The notes under the pieces: model-generated
Database searches by the model: none
Told to the model about the DNA's origin: nothing
The model's input: only the letters and a program-made list of their open reading frames with translations
Shown here: in pieces, positions 42,466-50,886 of the stretch
Position numbering within the stretch: the stretch's first letter is position 1
How the letters are laid out: every line of letters begins with the position of its first letter
Source of the DNA: JABFXC01 sp045804265
GTDB lineage: Bacteria > Gemmatimonadota > Gemmatimonadetes > Gemmatimonadales > Gemmatimonadaceae
DNA: 64,000 bases
NCBI GenBank assembly: GCA_045804265.1
Contig: JBJMNK010000127.1
Span: forward strand, 24,341 to 88,340
Reading direction: 5' to 3'
Translations under genes and position numbers: made by a program

Positions 42466-42843
42466 ATGACCATGCGTTTTTCGACGTTAGTCCTGAGCGG
42501 GTTGGTGGCAGCGGTCGCGTGCGGCGGCGGTGGTGGTGGTGGCGGGACCGAACCTCCGCCCCCTCCGCCGCCGCCTCCGACGCTGGTCCACGCATCACGC
42601 GTGACCGCGACGAGCGGGCTCGCCTTCGACCCGAAAACAGTTTCGATCCCGGCCGGCGACACGATCTACTACACGTTCCAGGGCGTGCAGCACAACGTCA
42701 TCTTCGACACGCAGGGAAGTCCGGCGAATGTCGCAACCACGTCGAGTGCGACGGTGAAGCGCATTTTCCCGGCAGCCGGCACATTCAACTATCACTGCTC
42801 GATCCATCCACAGATGACGGGCACGATCACGGTCACGCCGTGA
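42466..42843 (+). CDS. Plastocyanin/cupredoxin-like lipoprotein
   Basis: This 125-residue protein has a lipobox AAVAC (Cys19) followed by eight Gly and nine Pro residues as a flexible tether. The cupredoxin domain carries a complete type-1 copper site: His76 (GVQHNVIF), Cys111, His114 and Met117 (YHCSIHPQM). It should carry single electrons at the outer or inner membrane surface. GGAGAAG lies before the ATG at 42466; an upstream TTG would add nine charged residues and spoil the signal peptide. It ends in a GTGA overlap with the next gene. Confidence 0.88.
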   Translation: MTMRFSTLVLSGLVAAVACGGGGGGGGTEPPPPPPPPPTLVHASRVTATSGLAFDPKTVSIPAGDTIYYTFQGVQHNVIFDTQGSPANVATTSSATVKRIFPAAGTFNYHCSIHPQMTGTITVTP

Positions 42844-43727
42844 CTAGCGTTAGGCAGCGTGCCGCTGCCGGGCTCGTGGGCGCGGTGGTCGGCGCGCTGC
42901 TGGTCGCCGCCCCCAAGGTCGCCGGCGCGCAGTGCCGGCCGGGTGAGGACTCGAACGAGGCAAAGCTGCTCGCCCACTACTCGGCGCCGATCACCTTCGC
43001 CCCGCAGGTCGGGCCCGGCTCCGGACGTCACCGCATCGTCTTCGGCGCCGACCTGACCTTCATCCCGAAGCCCGATCCGGCGCTCGAGCGCACCGGCGTC
43101 TGCTTCATGCCGAAGAAGGAATCGACCCAGCTGTCGCCGGTCTTTCCCCGCCCGCGGCTGAGCATCGGCCTGCCGTTAGGCATGGGACTCGAGATCGGCT
43201 ATCTCCCGCCGGTTCGCGTCGCCGGAGCCAAGGCGAACCTGATCAGCGGCGCGCTCTCGATCGCGCGGCCGCTCGTCTCGGGGAGCGCGAACCCGATCGT
43301 CGCCGCCGCGCGCATCCACGCCACACGCGGGTACGTGAACGGCGCGATCACCTGCGGCGAGGACGCGCTGCAGCAGAGCGACCCTAACGCTGCCTGCTAC
43401 GGGAGCGAGAAGTCGAACGACACCTTCCGCCCGAACATGTGGGGAATCGACGGCTCGATCGGCCGCGGATTCATGGACGGCCGGCTCGGCCTGTACGCCG
43501 GCGGCGGCTACACCTGGCTCGCCCCGCGTTTCCGTGTCGGCTTCAACGACGCGAACGGATTCCAGGACCGTACCCGCGTCGAGGTCGACCTGCAGCGTGC
43601 CGCCGTGTTCGGCGGCGCGACGTATCGCCTCGCCGGTATCTGGTCGGCGACGGCGCAGGTGTACTCGGTCCCGGTCGATGTGACGCTGTTCCGGTTAGGC
43701 GCGACGGCGCGGCTGGGAAGACTGTAG
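42840..43727 (+). CDS. Exported protein, probable outer-membrane barrel
   Basis: This 295-residue protein starts at GTG 42840, overlapping the cupredoxin stop. The signal peptide is AAAGLVGAVVGALLVAAPKVAGAQ. The mature part has repeated beta-strand pairs, FGADLTFIPKPD, LSIGLPLGMGLEIGYLPPV, GLYAGGGYTWLAPRF and a final RLGATARLGRL, as in small outer-membrane barrels. No family is recognised. Coupling to a type-1 copper protein suggests a shared pathway. Four Cys residues (positions about 29, 86, 183 and 194) are unusual for a barrel. Confidence 0.6.
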   Translation: MTSVRQRAAAGLVGAVVGALLVAAPKVAGAQCRPGEDSNEAKLLAHYSAPITFAPQVGPGSGRHRIVFGADLTFIPKPDPALERTGVCFMPKKESTQLSPVFPRPRLSIGLPLGMGLEIGYLPPVRVAGAKANLISGALSIARPLVSGSANPIVAAARIHATRGYVNGAITCGEDALQQSDPNAACYGSEKSNDTFRPNMWGIDGSIGRGFMDGRLGLYAGGGYTWLAPRFRVGFNDANGFQDRTRVEVDLQRAAVFGGATYRLAGIWSATAQVYSVPVDVTLFRLGATARLGRL

Positions 43728-43760
43728 CGCCCTTCGCTGTCCGCCATGGCGCCGCGCAGT

Positions 43761-43875
43761 CAGCCGTAAGCGGTAAGCGGCAAGCAGTCAGCGAACGGCG
43801 TCGAGGGTGCGCAGCCTCGACGCCGTTCGTCGTTCCGGCGTCCGCTCACTGCTGATAGCTTATCGCTTACGGCCA
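43761..43875. repeat. Imperfect 115-bp palindrome with perfect 14-bp core
   Basis: The outer arm AGCCGTAAGCGGTAAGC (from 43762) pairs with GCTTATCGCTTACGGCC (43858-43874) at about 15 of 17 positions. The core GAACGGCGTCGAGG (43793-43806) pairs perfectly with 43815-43828 around an eight-base loop. It fills the gap between the barrel gene and the glycosyltransferase gene and may be a mobile or REP-type element, or act as a terminator. Confidence 0.8.
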
Positions 43876-43930
43876 GCCGCAAGCCCGAGGCCCGCGCCCC
43901 GGTGACGAACGGCGGTCCCGGCCAGTCCTT

Positions 43931-45178
43931 GTGGACCAACCTGCACCCGGTCCGCCGATGGCGATCTCGTCCCAACCAACACCGCGTCGTGGCTCGCCGG
44001 GCGCACCGTATTCAGGTGCGTCCGATGTCGAGATCTCCGTCGTGATTCCCTGTCTCAACGAGGCGGACACGCTCGCCACCTGCGTGCGCAAGGCGCTGGC
44101 TGCGCTGAGCGGTGCGGGGATCAACGGCGAAGTCATCGTCGCCGACAACGGCAGCACCGACGGGTCGATCGACATCGCCGAGCGCGAAGGCGCGCGCGTC
44201 GTCCGCGTGCCGACGAAGGGATACGGCAGCGCGCTGATGGGCGGGATCGAGAACGCGCGCGGTCGCTACATCCTCATGGGCGACGCCGACGACAGCTACG
44301 ATTTTGGCGAGCTGCCGAAGTTCGTCACCAAGCTGCGCGAAGGCTACGACCTGGTGCAGGGATGCCGTCTTCCCGCCGGCGGCGGCGAGGTGCGCACCGG
44401 CGCGATGCCGTTCCTCCATCGCTGGTGGGGCAACCCGATGTTCTCGTGGATGGTGCAGCGCTGGTTCGGCGCGCCGATCCACGACGTGCACTGCGGGATG
44501 CGCGCGTTCACGAAGGAGCTCTACACCCGGCTCGACCAGCGCTGCACGGGAATGGAGTTCGCCTCGGAGAACGTGATCAAGGCCAGCATCCACGGCGCGA
44601 AGATCGCCGAGGTACCGGTCACGCTCCACGTCGACGGTCGCGTCGCGCATGCGCCGCACCTCAAGACCTTCCGCGACGGCTGGCGGCACTTCCGCTTCTA
44701 CCTGATGTTCAGCCCGCGCTGGCTCTTCCTGCTTCCGGGATTGCTGCTCACCGCGGCCGGTCTCGCCGGCTACGCGGTCGCGATGCCGCAGATGCACGTC
44801 GGGAAGATCGTCTTCGACGTCAACACGCTGCTCTTCGCCAGCCTGGCGATCGTCTGCGGTTACCAGTCGGTGCTGTTCGCGCTGCTGACGAAGTTCTTCG
44901 CCATCGGTGAAGGCTTGCTCCCGACCGACGCGCGCATCGAGCGCATCGGCAAGATCCTCACCCTCGAGCGCGGACTCATTCTCGGTGCGCTCGCGTCGAT
45001 CGCGGGGTTGTCGATGCTCGGCGCGACGATCCTGCAGTGGCGGGCGCACGGCTTCGGCCCGATGAACTACCAGACCTCGCTCCGCCTGACGATCCCCGGC
45101 ATGACGCTCAGCGTCCTCGGCTTCCAGACGATCATCTGGAGCTTCTTCGTCAGCATCCTCGCCCTCAAGCGGCGATGA
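43931..45178 (+). CDS. GT2-family glycosyltransferase with C-terminal membrane domain
   Basis: This 416-residue protein has a GT-A domain: ISVVIPCLNEADTLATCVRKA, IVADNGSTDGSIDIA and the DxD-like MGDADDSYDF. HDVHCGMRAF follows. The last 150 residues hold about four membrane segments. This plan fits polyprenyl-phosphate sugar transferases such as dolichol-phosphate-mannose synthase-like enzymes. The donor and lipid are not known. The start is uncertain: GTG 43931 or ATG 43958 (MAISSQ). It is coupled by ATGA to the methyltransferase gene, followed by a GT39-like membrane protein, so the three may build one glycolipid or glycoprotein. Confidence 0.85.
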   Translation: MDQPAPGPPMAISSQPTPRRGSPGAPYSGASDVEISVVIPCLNEADTLATCVRKALAALSGAGINGEVIVADNGSTDGSIDIAEREGARVVRVPTKGYGSALMGGIENARGRYILMGDADDSYDFGELPKFVTKLREGYDLVQGCRLPAGGGEVRTGAMPFLHRWWGNPMFSWMVQRWFGAPIHDVHCGMRAFTKELYTRLDQRCTGMEFASENVIKASIHGAKIAEVPVTLHVDGRVAHAPHLKTFRDGWRHFRFYLMFSPRWLFLLPGLLLTAAGLAGYAVAMPQMHVGKIVFDVNTLLFASLAIVCGYQSVLFALLTKFFAIGEGLLPTDARIERIGKILTLERGLILGALASIAGLSMLGATILQWRAHGFGPMNYQTSLRLTIPGMTLSVLGFQTIIWSFFVSILALKRR

Positions 45179-45912
45179 GCACCGCCTCGCGCCGGAGCGC
45201 GGCCGGTGCCGCCGCGACCGACGCGCCCGAGTTCGACGCCTACGCCGCGCGTTATGACGAGGCGCTCGCCGCCGGGCTTGGCATCACCGGCGAGGACAAG
45301 GAGTACTACGCCCGCGGCCGGATGCGCTGGGTCGCCGGCCGACTGAGAGCGTTAGGCATCGCTCCGCCGCGGTCGGTGCTCGATTTCGGCTGTGGGCTCG
45401 GCAACGCGACGCCGCTCTTCATCGAGGAGCTCGGCGCGCGCGAAGTCGTCGGCGTCGACGTCTCGGAAGGATTGCTCGAGCGGGCGCGAGAAGCATTCGC
45501 AAACGAGCCGCGGGCTCGCTTCGCGACCATCGACGCGCATGATGCCCCGGCCAGCGCCGACCTCGCGTTCGTGAACGGCGTGTTTCATCACATCCCGGTC
45601 GCCGACCGCGCTCGGGCGCTGCAGTACGTGCGACGCACGCTCCGCCCGGGCGGACTGTTCGCGTTCTGGGAGAACAATCCCTGGAATCCGGGGACGCGCT
45701 ACATCATGAGCCGCGTCTCCTTCGACGAGCACGCGATCACCATCACCCCGCCGGAAGCGCGCGGCTTGCTGCATGCCGCCGGCTTCGAGACGATAGAAAC
45801 CGACTTCCTCTTCATCTTCCCCCGCGCGCTGCGCTCGCTGCGGCCGCTCGAGCGGCTGCTGGCCCGCCTGCCGTTAGGCGGCCAGTACCTCGTGCTCTGC
45901 CGCGCGCGCTGA
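45175..45912 (+). CDS. SAM-dependent class I methyltransferase
   Basis: This 245-residue protein has the Rossmann SAM site VLDFGCGLGNATPLF, then VVGVDVSEGLLERARE and FVNGVFHHIPV. The substrate is unknown; partnership with glycosyltransferases suggests methylation of a glycan, lipid or quinone-like compound. It overlaps the GT2 stop by ATGA and ends 27 bases before the GT39-like gene. The N-terminal 17 residues are Ala-rich. Confidence 0.88.
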   Translation: MSTASRRSAAGAAATDAPEFDAYAARYDEALAAGLGITGEDKEYYARGRMRWVAGRLRALGIAPPRSVLDFGCGLGNATPLFIEELGAREVVGVDVSEGLLERAREAFANEPRARFATIDAHDAPASADLAFVNGVFHHIPVADRARALQYVRRTLRPGGLFAFWENNPWNPGTRYIMSRVSFDEHAITITPPEARGLLHAAGFETIETDFLFIFPRALRSLRPLERLLARLPLGGQYLVLCRAR

Positions 45913-45939
45913 TCGACCACTGAGCAAGGCCCCTGGTCA

Positions 45940-47604
45940 ATGATCTACCGGCTTCCCCTGGCGCTCGCGGCGGCATTCCTGCTCGCATGGCAGCTGCGCT
46001 TCGTCCAGCGGGCCGGCGTTCGCGTCGCGACGTGGCTCGAGTCGCGCCACGCCCCGCTCGCGATCGGCGTCGTCACCGCGATCATGCTCACGCTGGCCTG
46101 GGGGTCGTGGACGCAGATCCCGGTGATCCACGACGAGGCGTCGTACCTCTTCCAGGCGAAGCTGTTCGCCAGCGGCCACTGGACCGCGCCGTCACCGCCG
46201 GCGCCGGAGTTCTTCGAGCAGTGGCACGTCTTCGTCGTGCCGCACTACGCATCGAAGTATCCGCCCGGGCACGCGCTGCTCCTCGTACCCGGCATCTGGC
46301 TCGGCCTCCCGGGAATGATGCCGGTGATCATCAGTGCGATCACCGCCGCCCTCGTTTTCTCCGTCGCGCGCCGGCTCACCAATGGTGTCATCGCCTTCTG
46401 GACGTGGGGATGGTGGATCACGACGTCGATCGTGCTCTGGCTCCTCGCGTCCTACTTCTCCCAGCCGACGTCGGCGCTCTGCTGGATGCTCGGCTGGTAC
46501 GCATTGCTCCGCTGGCGCGATGGCGGCGAGCGCTGGCTCTACGTCGTCGCGGCGTCGGTCGGCTGGCTCGGGCTGACGCGGCCGCTCACCGCGCTCGCCT
46601 ACGCGATTCCGGTCGGGGTCTACGTCCTCTGGCGGGTGAAGCAGCGCCGGCAGTGGGCAACGTTAGGCGGGCCGATGGTCCTCGGCCTCGCGCTCCTGCT
46701 CGTGATCCCGCTCTGGAGCTGGAAGACGGTGGACAGCGCGACGAAGACGCCATACGCGCTCTACTCCGAGATGTACTTCCCCTGGGACGCGCCCGGGTTC
46801 GGGCTCGACTCGTCGCCGCCGAAGCGCGCGCTCCCGCCCGACATGGCGATCATCTCGAAGTACGGGTCGGAGCCGCACCGCTACTACGTCCCATCGGCGC
46901 TCCCGAGGGTCTTCGCCGAGCGTGCGTTCTACGTCGCGAAGGACATGTGGGGCCCGCCGCGGACGATCCTCGCCGTCTTCGCCGCGATCGGGCTGCTCGC
47001 GATCACCGCCGAGCTGGCGTTCGGGCTCGCCTCGGCGCTGGTGCTCCTCGTCGCGTACCTCTGGTTCGACCATGGCGCGGGCTGGACGGTCTACTACCTC
47101 GAGATCCAGCCGGTGCTGGCCGTCTTCATCGCGTTAGGCTTCTGGCGGGTGATGAACCTCTGGCCGCGCGACGTCGCCGGCTCCGCCGCTCGTTCACCGC
47201 GCACGCGCGCGGTTGCGCCGATCGCGGCCGGCATGTCGATGCTGATCATGCTCTTCCTCGCCGACTTCGCGAAGGTGATGGTGTTCAGCGCCCACCGCAA
47301 CATCGTCGCGGTGCAGCGCTACCAGCGAACCTTCCTCTCGGCGATCGCCCGGCTCCCGGCCGACAAGGCGATCGTGTTCGTGCGCTACGGGCCGGATCAC
47401 AACCCGCATCTCAGCCTCCTCTACAACGACCCGGACCTCCCTGCGGCGAAGCGCTGGATCGTGTATGATCGAGGACCGGACAACGTGCGGCTGATGCAGG
47501 CCGCCCCGGAGCGCGCGGCGTTCCTCTACGACGAGTCGCGGAACGCGATGTACCCATTCGTCCCGGCCCGCGACACCGTAGCGGCGCAAATCACCGGGCG
47601 TTAG
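45940..47604 (+). CDS. GT-C-type membrane glycosyltransferase
   Basis: This 554-residue protein has about 11 membrane segments. The first external loop carries IHDEASYLFQAKLFASGHW, where the Asp-Glu pair matches the catalytic loop of GT-C enzymes (GT39/GT83, ArnT-like) that use lipid-linked sugars. A periplasmic C-terminal domain follows (about residues 450-554). The sugar acceptor is not known. The GT2 enzyme two genes upstream could make its lipid-linked donor. The TAG stop lies in a CGTTAGGC octamer (47600). Confidence 0.78.
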   Translation: MIYRLPLALAAAFLLAWQLRFVQRAGVRVATWLESRHAPLAIGVVTAIMLTLAWGSWTQIPVIHDEASYLFQAKLFASGHWTAPSPPAPEFFEQWHVFVVPHYASKYPPGHALLLVPGIWLGLPGMMPVIISAITAALVFSVARRLTNGVIAFWTWGWWITTSIVLWLLASYFSQPTSALCWMLGWYALLRWRDGGERWLYVVAASVGWLGLTRPLTALAYAIPVGVYVLWRVKQRRQWATLGGPMVLGLALLLVIPLWSWKTVDSATKTPYALYSEMYFPWDAPGFGLDSSPPKRALPPDMAIISKYGSEPHRYYVPSALPRVFAERAFYVAKDMWGPPRTILAVFAAIGLLAITAELAFGLASALVLLVAYLWFDHGAGWTVYYLEIQPVLAVFIALGFWRVMNLWPRDVAGSAARSPRTRAVAPIAAGMSMLIMLFLADFAKVMVFSAHRNIVAVQRYQRTFLSAIARLPADKAIVFVRYGPDHNPHLSLLYNDPDLPAAKRWIVYDRGPDNVRLMQAAPERAAFLYDESRNAMYPFVPARDTVAAQITGR

Positions 47605-47624
47605 GCACGACGGAGGGCGGGGCG

Positions 47625-48440
47625 ATGGCCAGCGAGATCGGTGTCCTGATCGTTCACGGGATGGGCGCCCAGCCCGCCGACTTCGCCGACGCGTTCATCG
47701 CCGAGATGCAGGGGCGCCTCCTGCGACTCGGCGTGAACCCCGACCGCGTCGCCTGGCGCGCCGGCTGGTGGGCAGACACGGTGAAGCAGCGCGAGGACGA
47801 GCTCTGGAACGAGCTCACCGCCACCCACACGCTGCGCTACGACTCGGCGCGCCGCTTCATCATCAGCAGCTTCGGCGACGCGCTCGCCTACCAGCGGGAG
47901 CCGTCCCAGGCGACCGACGTCTACCGCACCATCCACGCACGGATCCGCGAGCACCTCGCCGCATTGCGCGAGGAGATGGGCGGCGACAAGCCGATCGTCG
48001 TCCTCGCCCACTCGTTAGGCAGCGTCATCATCTCGAACTACACCTGGGACGAGCAGAAGGCGCCGACTCCCGGCACGACCGCGACGCAGCGCATGGAAAC
48101 GCTCGCCGGGCTGGTGACGTTCGGCTCGAACATCCCGCTCTTCACGCTCTGTCTCGACGATGTCGTGGCGATCCGCTTTCCAGTACCCGCGGTGAGCGGC
48201 GCAATCCGCGATGCCTCGCGCTGGCTCAACTTCTTCGACGCCGACGACGTCCTCGGCTACCCGCTGCGCCCCCTGAGCCCGAGCTACCGCGACGCCGTCA
48301 GCGCCGACCTCCAGATCAACGTCGGGAGCATCCTCCGCTCGTGGAACCCCCTCTCGCACGACGAATACTGGACCGACAACGACTTCACCGGCCCGGTCGC
48401 GTCGCTCATCCGCGAAGTCCTCGAGGCGAGCGGACAGTAG
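47625..48440 (+). CDS. Alpha/beta-hydrolase, lipase-like
   Basis: This 271-residue soluble protein has the oxyanion block VLIVHGMGAQP and nucleophile elbow VLAHSLGSVI, both typical of alpha/beta-hydrolases of lipase type. The catalytic His is probably in NPLSHDEYW and the Asp in FFDADDVLGY. The substrate is unknown. The ATG has GAGGGCGGGG upstream. It is the last gene on this strand before the large foldback element. Confidence 0.8.
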   Translation: MASEIGVLIVHGMGAQPADFADAFIAEMQGRLLRLGVNPDRVAWRAGWWADTVKQREDELWNELTATHTLRYDSARRFIISSFGDALAYQREPSQATDVYRTIHARIREHLAALREEMGGDKPIVVLAHSLGSVIISNYTWDEQKAPTPGTTATQRMETLAGLVTFGSNIPLFTLCLDDVVAIRFPVPAVSGAIRDASRWLNFFDADDVLGYPLRPLSPSYRDAVSADLQINVGSILRSWNPLSHDEYWTDNDFTGPVASLIREVLEASGQ

Positions 48441-48504
48441 CGCGCCTCCGAGCGGGGAGCGTTAGGCAGGCGGCGGCGGCGTCGCACCGCGGTAGGCAGC
48501 CGGC

Positions 48505-48875
48505 GAACTGCGGCTGTTGCTGATTGATCCCGCTTGGCCGCCGGCGTCGTGTATGTCGGCCGTACTCCTCAGCACTCGATCGTCGTACAGTCTGCTGGGG
48601 AGACACCGAGGCACCGAGGGCACCGAGGACTGCCCCTAGAGACTGAGCCGTCCGCACCAGCGCCTGAAAGACTTTGGGCAACGGGGCGAGACCATCTCAC
48701 CCCTATGCCCCAAAGTTGTCTGGCCGCAGCGCAACGACAGTAGTGTGGTGTGCCGTCCTCGGTGCCTCGGTGTCTCGCAAAATCAGACTGTCACGACGAT
48801 CGAATGCTGAGGACCGCCGCCGACATACCAGAGCGCCAGCGGCTCAGCGGAACCGATCAGCAACAGCCGCAGTCC
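48505..48875. repeat. About 370-bp imperfect foldback (inverted-repeat) element
   Basis: The left arm, about 48505-48635, begins GAACTGCGGCTGTTGCTGAT. The right arm, about 48752-48875, read on the minus strand begins GGACTGCGGCTGTTGCTGAT. The match continues at roughly 80 percent through ATGTCGGC, CCTCAGCA-TCGATCGTCGT, ACAGTCTG and GAGACACCGAGGCACCGAGG. A second inner stem (ACTTTGGG...CCCCAAAGT) lies at 48670-48720. The element fills a 490-base gap with no supported gene. It is like a miniature inverted-repeat element or a structured RNA, with no transposase nearby. Confidence 0.85.
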
Positions 48876-48931
48876 ACACCGTCGCTCTGACGCCGTCCGC
48901 TCCCTGCCTGGCGCTTACCGCTCAGATCCGA

Positions 48932-50107
48932 TCACTCCGGCGGAGCCGCCGAGCCTCGCCCTCTCGCCGCGACCGGCCAGCTCGTCTCGACGACATCGCC
49001 GCGGACGCCGTAGATCTCGTCGAAGAGGTGCACGACGATGCAGACATGATTCGGCACGATCCGCACGCGGTCGCCGATCTTCGGGCGCCAGTCGCTGTCT
49101 CCCAGCTCGATGATGCCGTGCTCCTCGGACATTCGCGACACCACCAGCTCCGGGCGGTCGAGCAGGGCGCCGAATCCCTCGCCTTCCGCGCCGCGCATCG
49201 GCTCCCTGCCTAACGATTTCGTCCCGGCGTCGACGACCACCTGGCCGGGAACCGCGGTGCTGATCACCGATGCCGATACCGTCAGGGCGCAATCGTCCCA
49301 GCTGCAGGCGCCGATCGCGGCGGTGACGCGGTCGTTGTAGACGTAGGTGCCGGGGCGGACTTCGGTCAGCCCCTCGACCTCGTGCATGCGCCAGGCGGCC
49401 GGTGTCGAGCCGCCGCTGACCACCGCCGGCGGCAGCCCTTCGCGCTCGAGGGCGTCGATCGTCAGGCGGAGGTCGGCGCTCAGCTGCTCGATCGCCGGCC
49501 CCTGCTTCGCCAGCGGCTCGCGGATGTGGCCGGGGTAGAACGCGATCCCCGCGAAGCGCAGCGGCGGGGTTCGCCACACGAGCTGCGCCAGCTTCACCAC
49601 CTCGTCGGCCGTCGCGACGCCGACGCGGTGCATTCCAATGTCCTGCTCGATGTACACCCCGACCTCGCGCCCCATCAGCCGCGACGTGCTCGCGAGCTGC
49701 TCGATCGCCGTCGCCGAATCCACAGCGACCGTCACCCGCGTCTCGCGCGGGAGCGTCATCAGCCGTGACAGCTTGGCCGCCCCGATCGGCGGGTACGCCA
49801 GCAGGAGGTCGTTCGAGACCTCGGCCATCACCTCCATCTCGCGCGTCGTCGCGCACGTCAGGCCTAACGCGCCGAGCCGGATCTGGTCGGCGGCGATGCG
49901 CGGTGACTTGTGCGTCTTGACGTGCGGACGGAGTGTGAGGCCGTGCAGTGCGGCGTACGTCGCCATCGCCTCGAGGTTCGTCGCCAGCCGGTCGAGGTCG
50001 ACGATCACCGACGGCGTCTCAAGCTCGTCGATCCGCCGCGGCGAGGCCGCTTCGGCGAACCTCGGCATCGCCGAGCGACGGCCGCCACCGCCCGTGCGCT
50101 TCGCCAC
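48932..50107 (-). CDS. D-threonine aldolase/D-serine dehydratase-like PLP enzyme
   Basis: This 391-residue protein of the alanine-racemase-like fold III family has a PLP lysine in RPHVKTHKS (Lys64) and the metal-binding C-terminal pair His354-x-Cys356 (PNHVC), both typical of D-threonine aldolase and D-serine dehydratase. It cleaves or dehydrates a D-hydroxy amino acid. The start is GTG 50107, directly touching the stop codon of the SDR gene (TGAGTG), so the two are coupled. GGSTPAAW and GTYVYND are other conserved blocks. Confidence 0.85.
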   Translation of the reverse strand: MAKRTGGGGRRSAMPRFAEAASPRRIDELETPSVIVDLDRLATNLEAMATYAALHGLTLRPHVKTHKSPRIAADQIRLGALGLTCATTREMEVMAEVSNDLLLAYPPIGAAKLSRLMTLPRETRVTVAVDSATAIEQLASTSRLMGREVGVYIEQDIGMHRVGVATADEVVKLAQLVWRTPPLRFAGIAFYPGHIREPLAKQGPAIEQLSADLRLTIDALEREGLPPAVVSGGSTPAAWRMHEVEGLTEVRPGTYVYNDRVTAAIGACSWDDCALTVSASVISTAVPGQVVVDAGTKSLGREPMRGAEGEGFGALLDRPELVVSRMSEEHGIIELGDSDWRPKIGDRVRIVPNHVCIVVHLFDEIYGVRGDVVETSWPVAARGRGSAAPPE

Positions 50108-50833
50108 TCAGCTCCCCAGCCTGATCGTCTGTCCCGTCACGTCGCGCGCGCCGTCGGAGCAGAGCCAGCGCACGACATCGGCAACCGACTCGCGCTCGAC
50201 GTAGTTGCGGTCCGCCCCCATCTCGCTCTCGTTCAGCGCGGTGCGGATCATCGTCGGCGCGACCGCGTTGGCGCGGACGCCGTTCCGGCGCTCCTCCTGC
50301 GACACCGCCTGCATCAGCGCCAGCACGCCGGCCTTCGCCGCGGCGTAGGCGCTTTTCTCCCCGACCGCGCCACCCGGCAGCACCGCCGCCGCGCCGAAGT
50401 ACACGATGCTCCCTCGCGCCCGGCGCAGCGCCGGCATGAACGCGCGCGTCGAGAGGTAGGCCGTGGTCAGGCTGATCGCGATCTGCTTGTGCCACGCGGC
50501 CGGGTCACTCTCGCCGACCGGTCCGCTCATCGCGAAGCCGCCAGCCGCCGCGACCAGCGCCGCCAGCGGGCGGTCATCGCTGCCTAACGCTTCGCGGGCG
50601 GCCCGCAGCGAGTCCTGCGGATCCGTCAGGTCGGCGACGATCGAACGCGCCCGGCCGCCGTTCTTCACGACGTCGCTCGCGCGCTCGGCCACGCCGGCAT
50701 CGCGATCGATCAGCACGAGCTCGGCGCCCTCGCGCGCGAACGCGGCGGCGATCGCCTCGCCTGCCTGACCCGCGCGCCCGACACCGGTGATCACCACGAG
50801 GCGGTCGCTCATCGTGCGCGACGGAGCGGTCAT
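50108..50833 (-). CDS. Short-chain dehydrogenase/reductase lacking the catalytic Ser
   Basis: This 241-residue SDR has the nucleotide loop VITGVGRAGQAG and the active-site pair Tyr163-x3-Lys167 (SAYAAAKAG). The usual Ser of SIVNISS aligns with Ala148 (SIVYFGAAA), so activity may be altered or the protein may bind a nucleotide without classical turnover. The start ATG 50833 has GGAG upstream; ATG 50812 is an alternative. It is coupled to the D-threonine-aldolase-like gene and may act on the same hydroxy amino acids. Confidence 0.8.
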   Translation of the reverse strand: MTAPSRTMSDRLVVITGVGRAGQAGEAIAAAFAREGAELVLIDRDAGVAERASDVVKNGGRARSIVADLTDPQDSLRAAREALGSDDRPLAALVAAAGGFAMSGPVGESDPAAWHKQIAISLTTAYLSTRAFMPALRRARGSIVYFGAAAVLPGGAVGEKSAYAAAKAGVLALMQAVSQEERRNGVRANAVAPTMIRTALNESEMGADRNYVERESVADVVRWLCSDGARDVTGQTIRLGS

Positions 50834-50886
50834 CAGCGCCGCTCCAGCGGGGAAATGGTGATTGTCATCGAGCGGAATATGACCCG

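Noticed and set aside
48534..49213. Small open frames inside and after the foldback element
   Set aside because: They cross inverted-repeat sequence and antisense to the aldolase-like gene, without domains.
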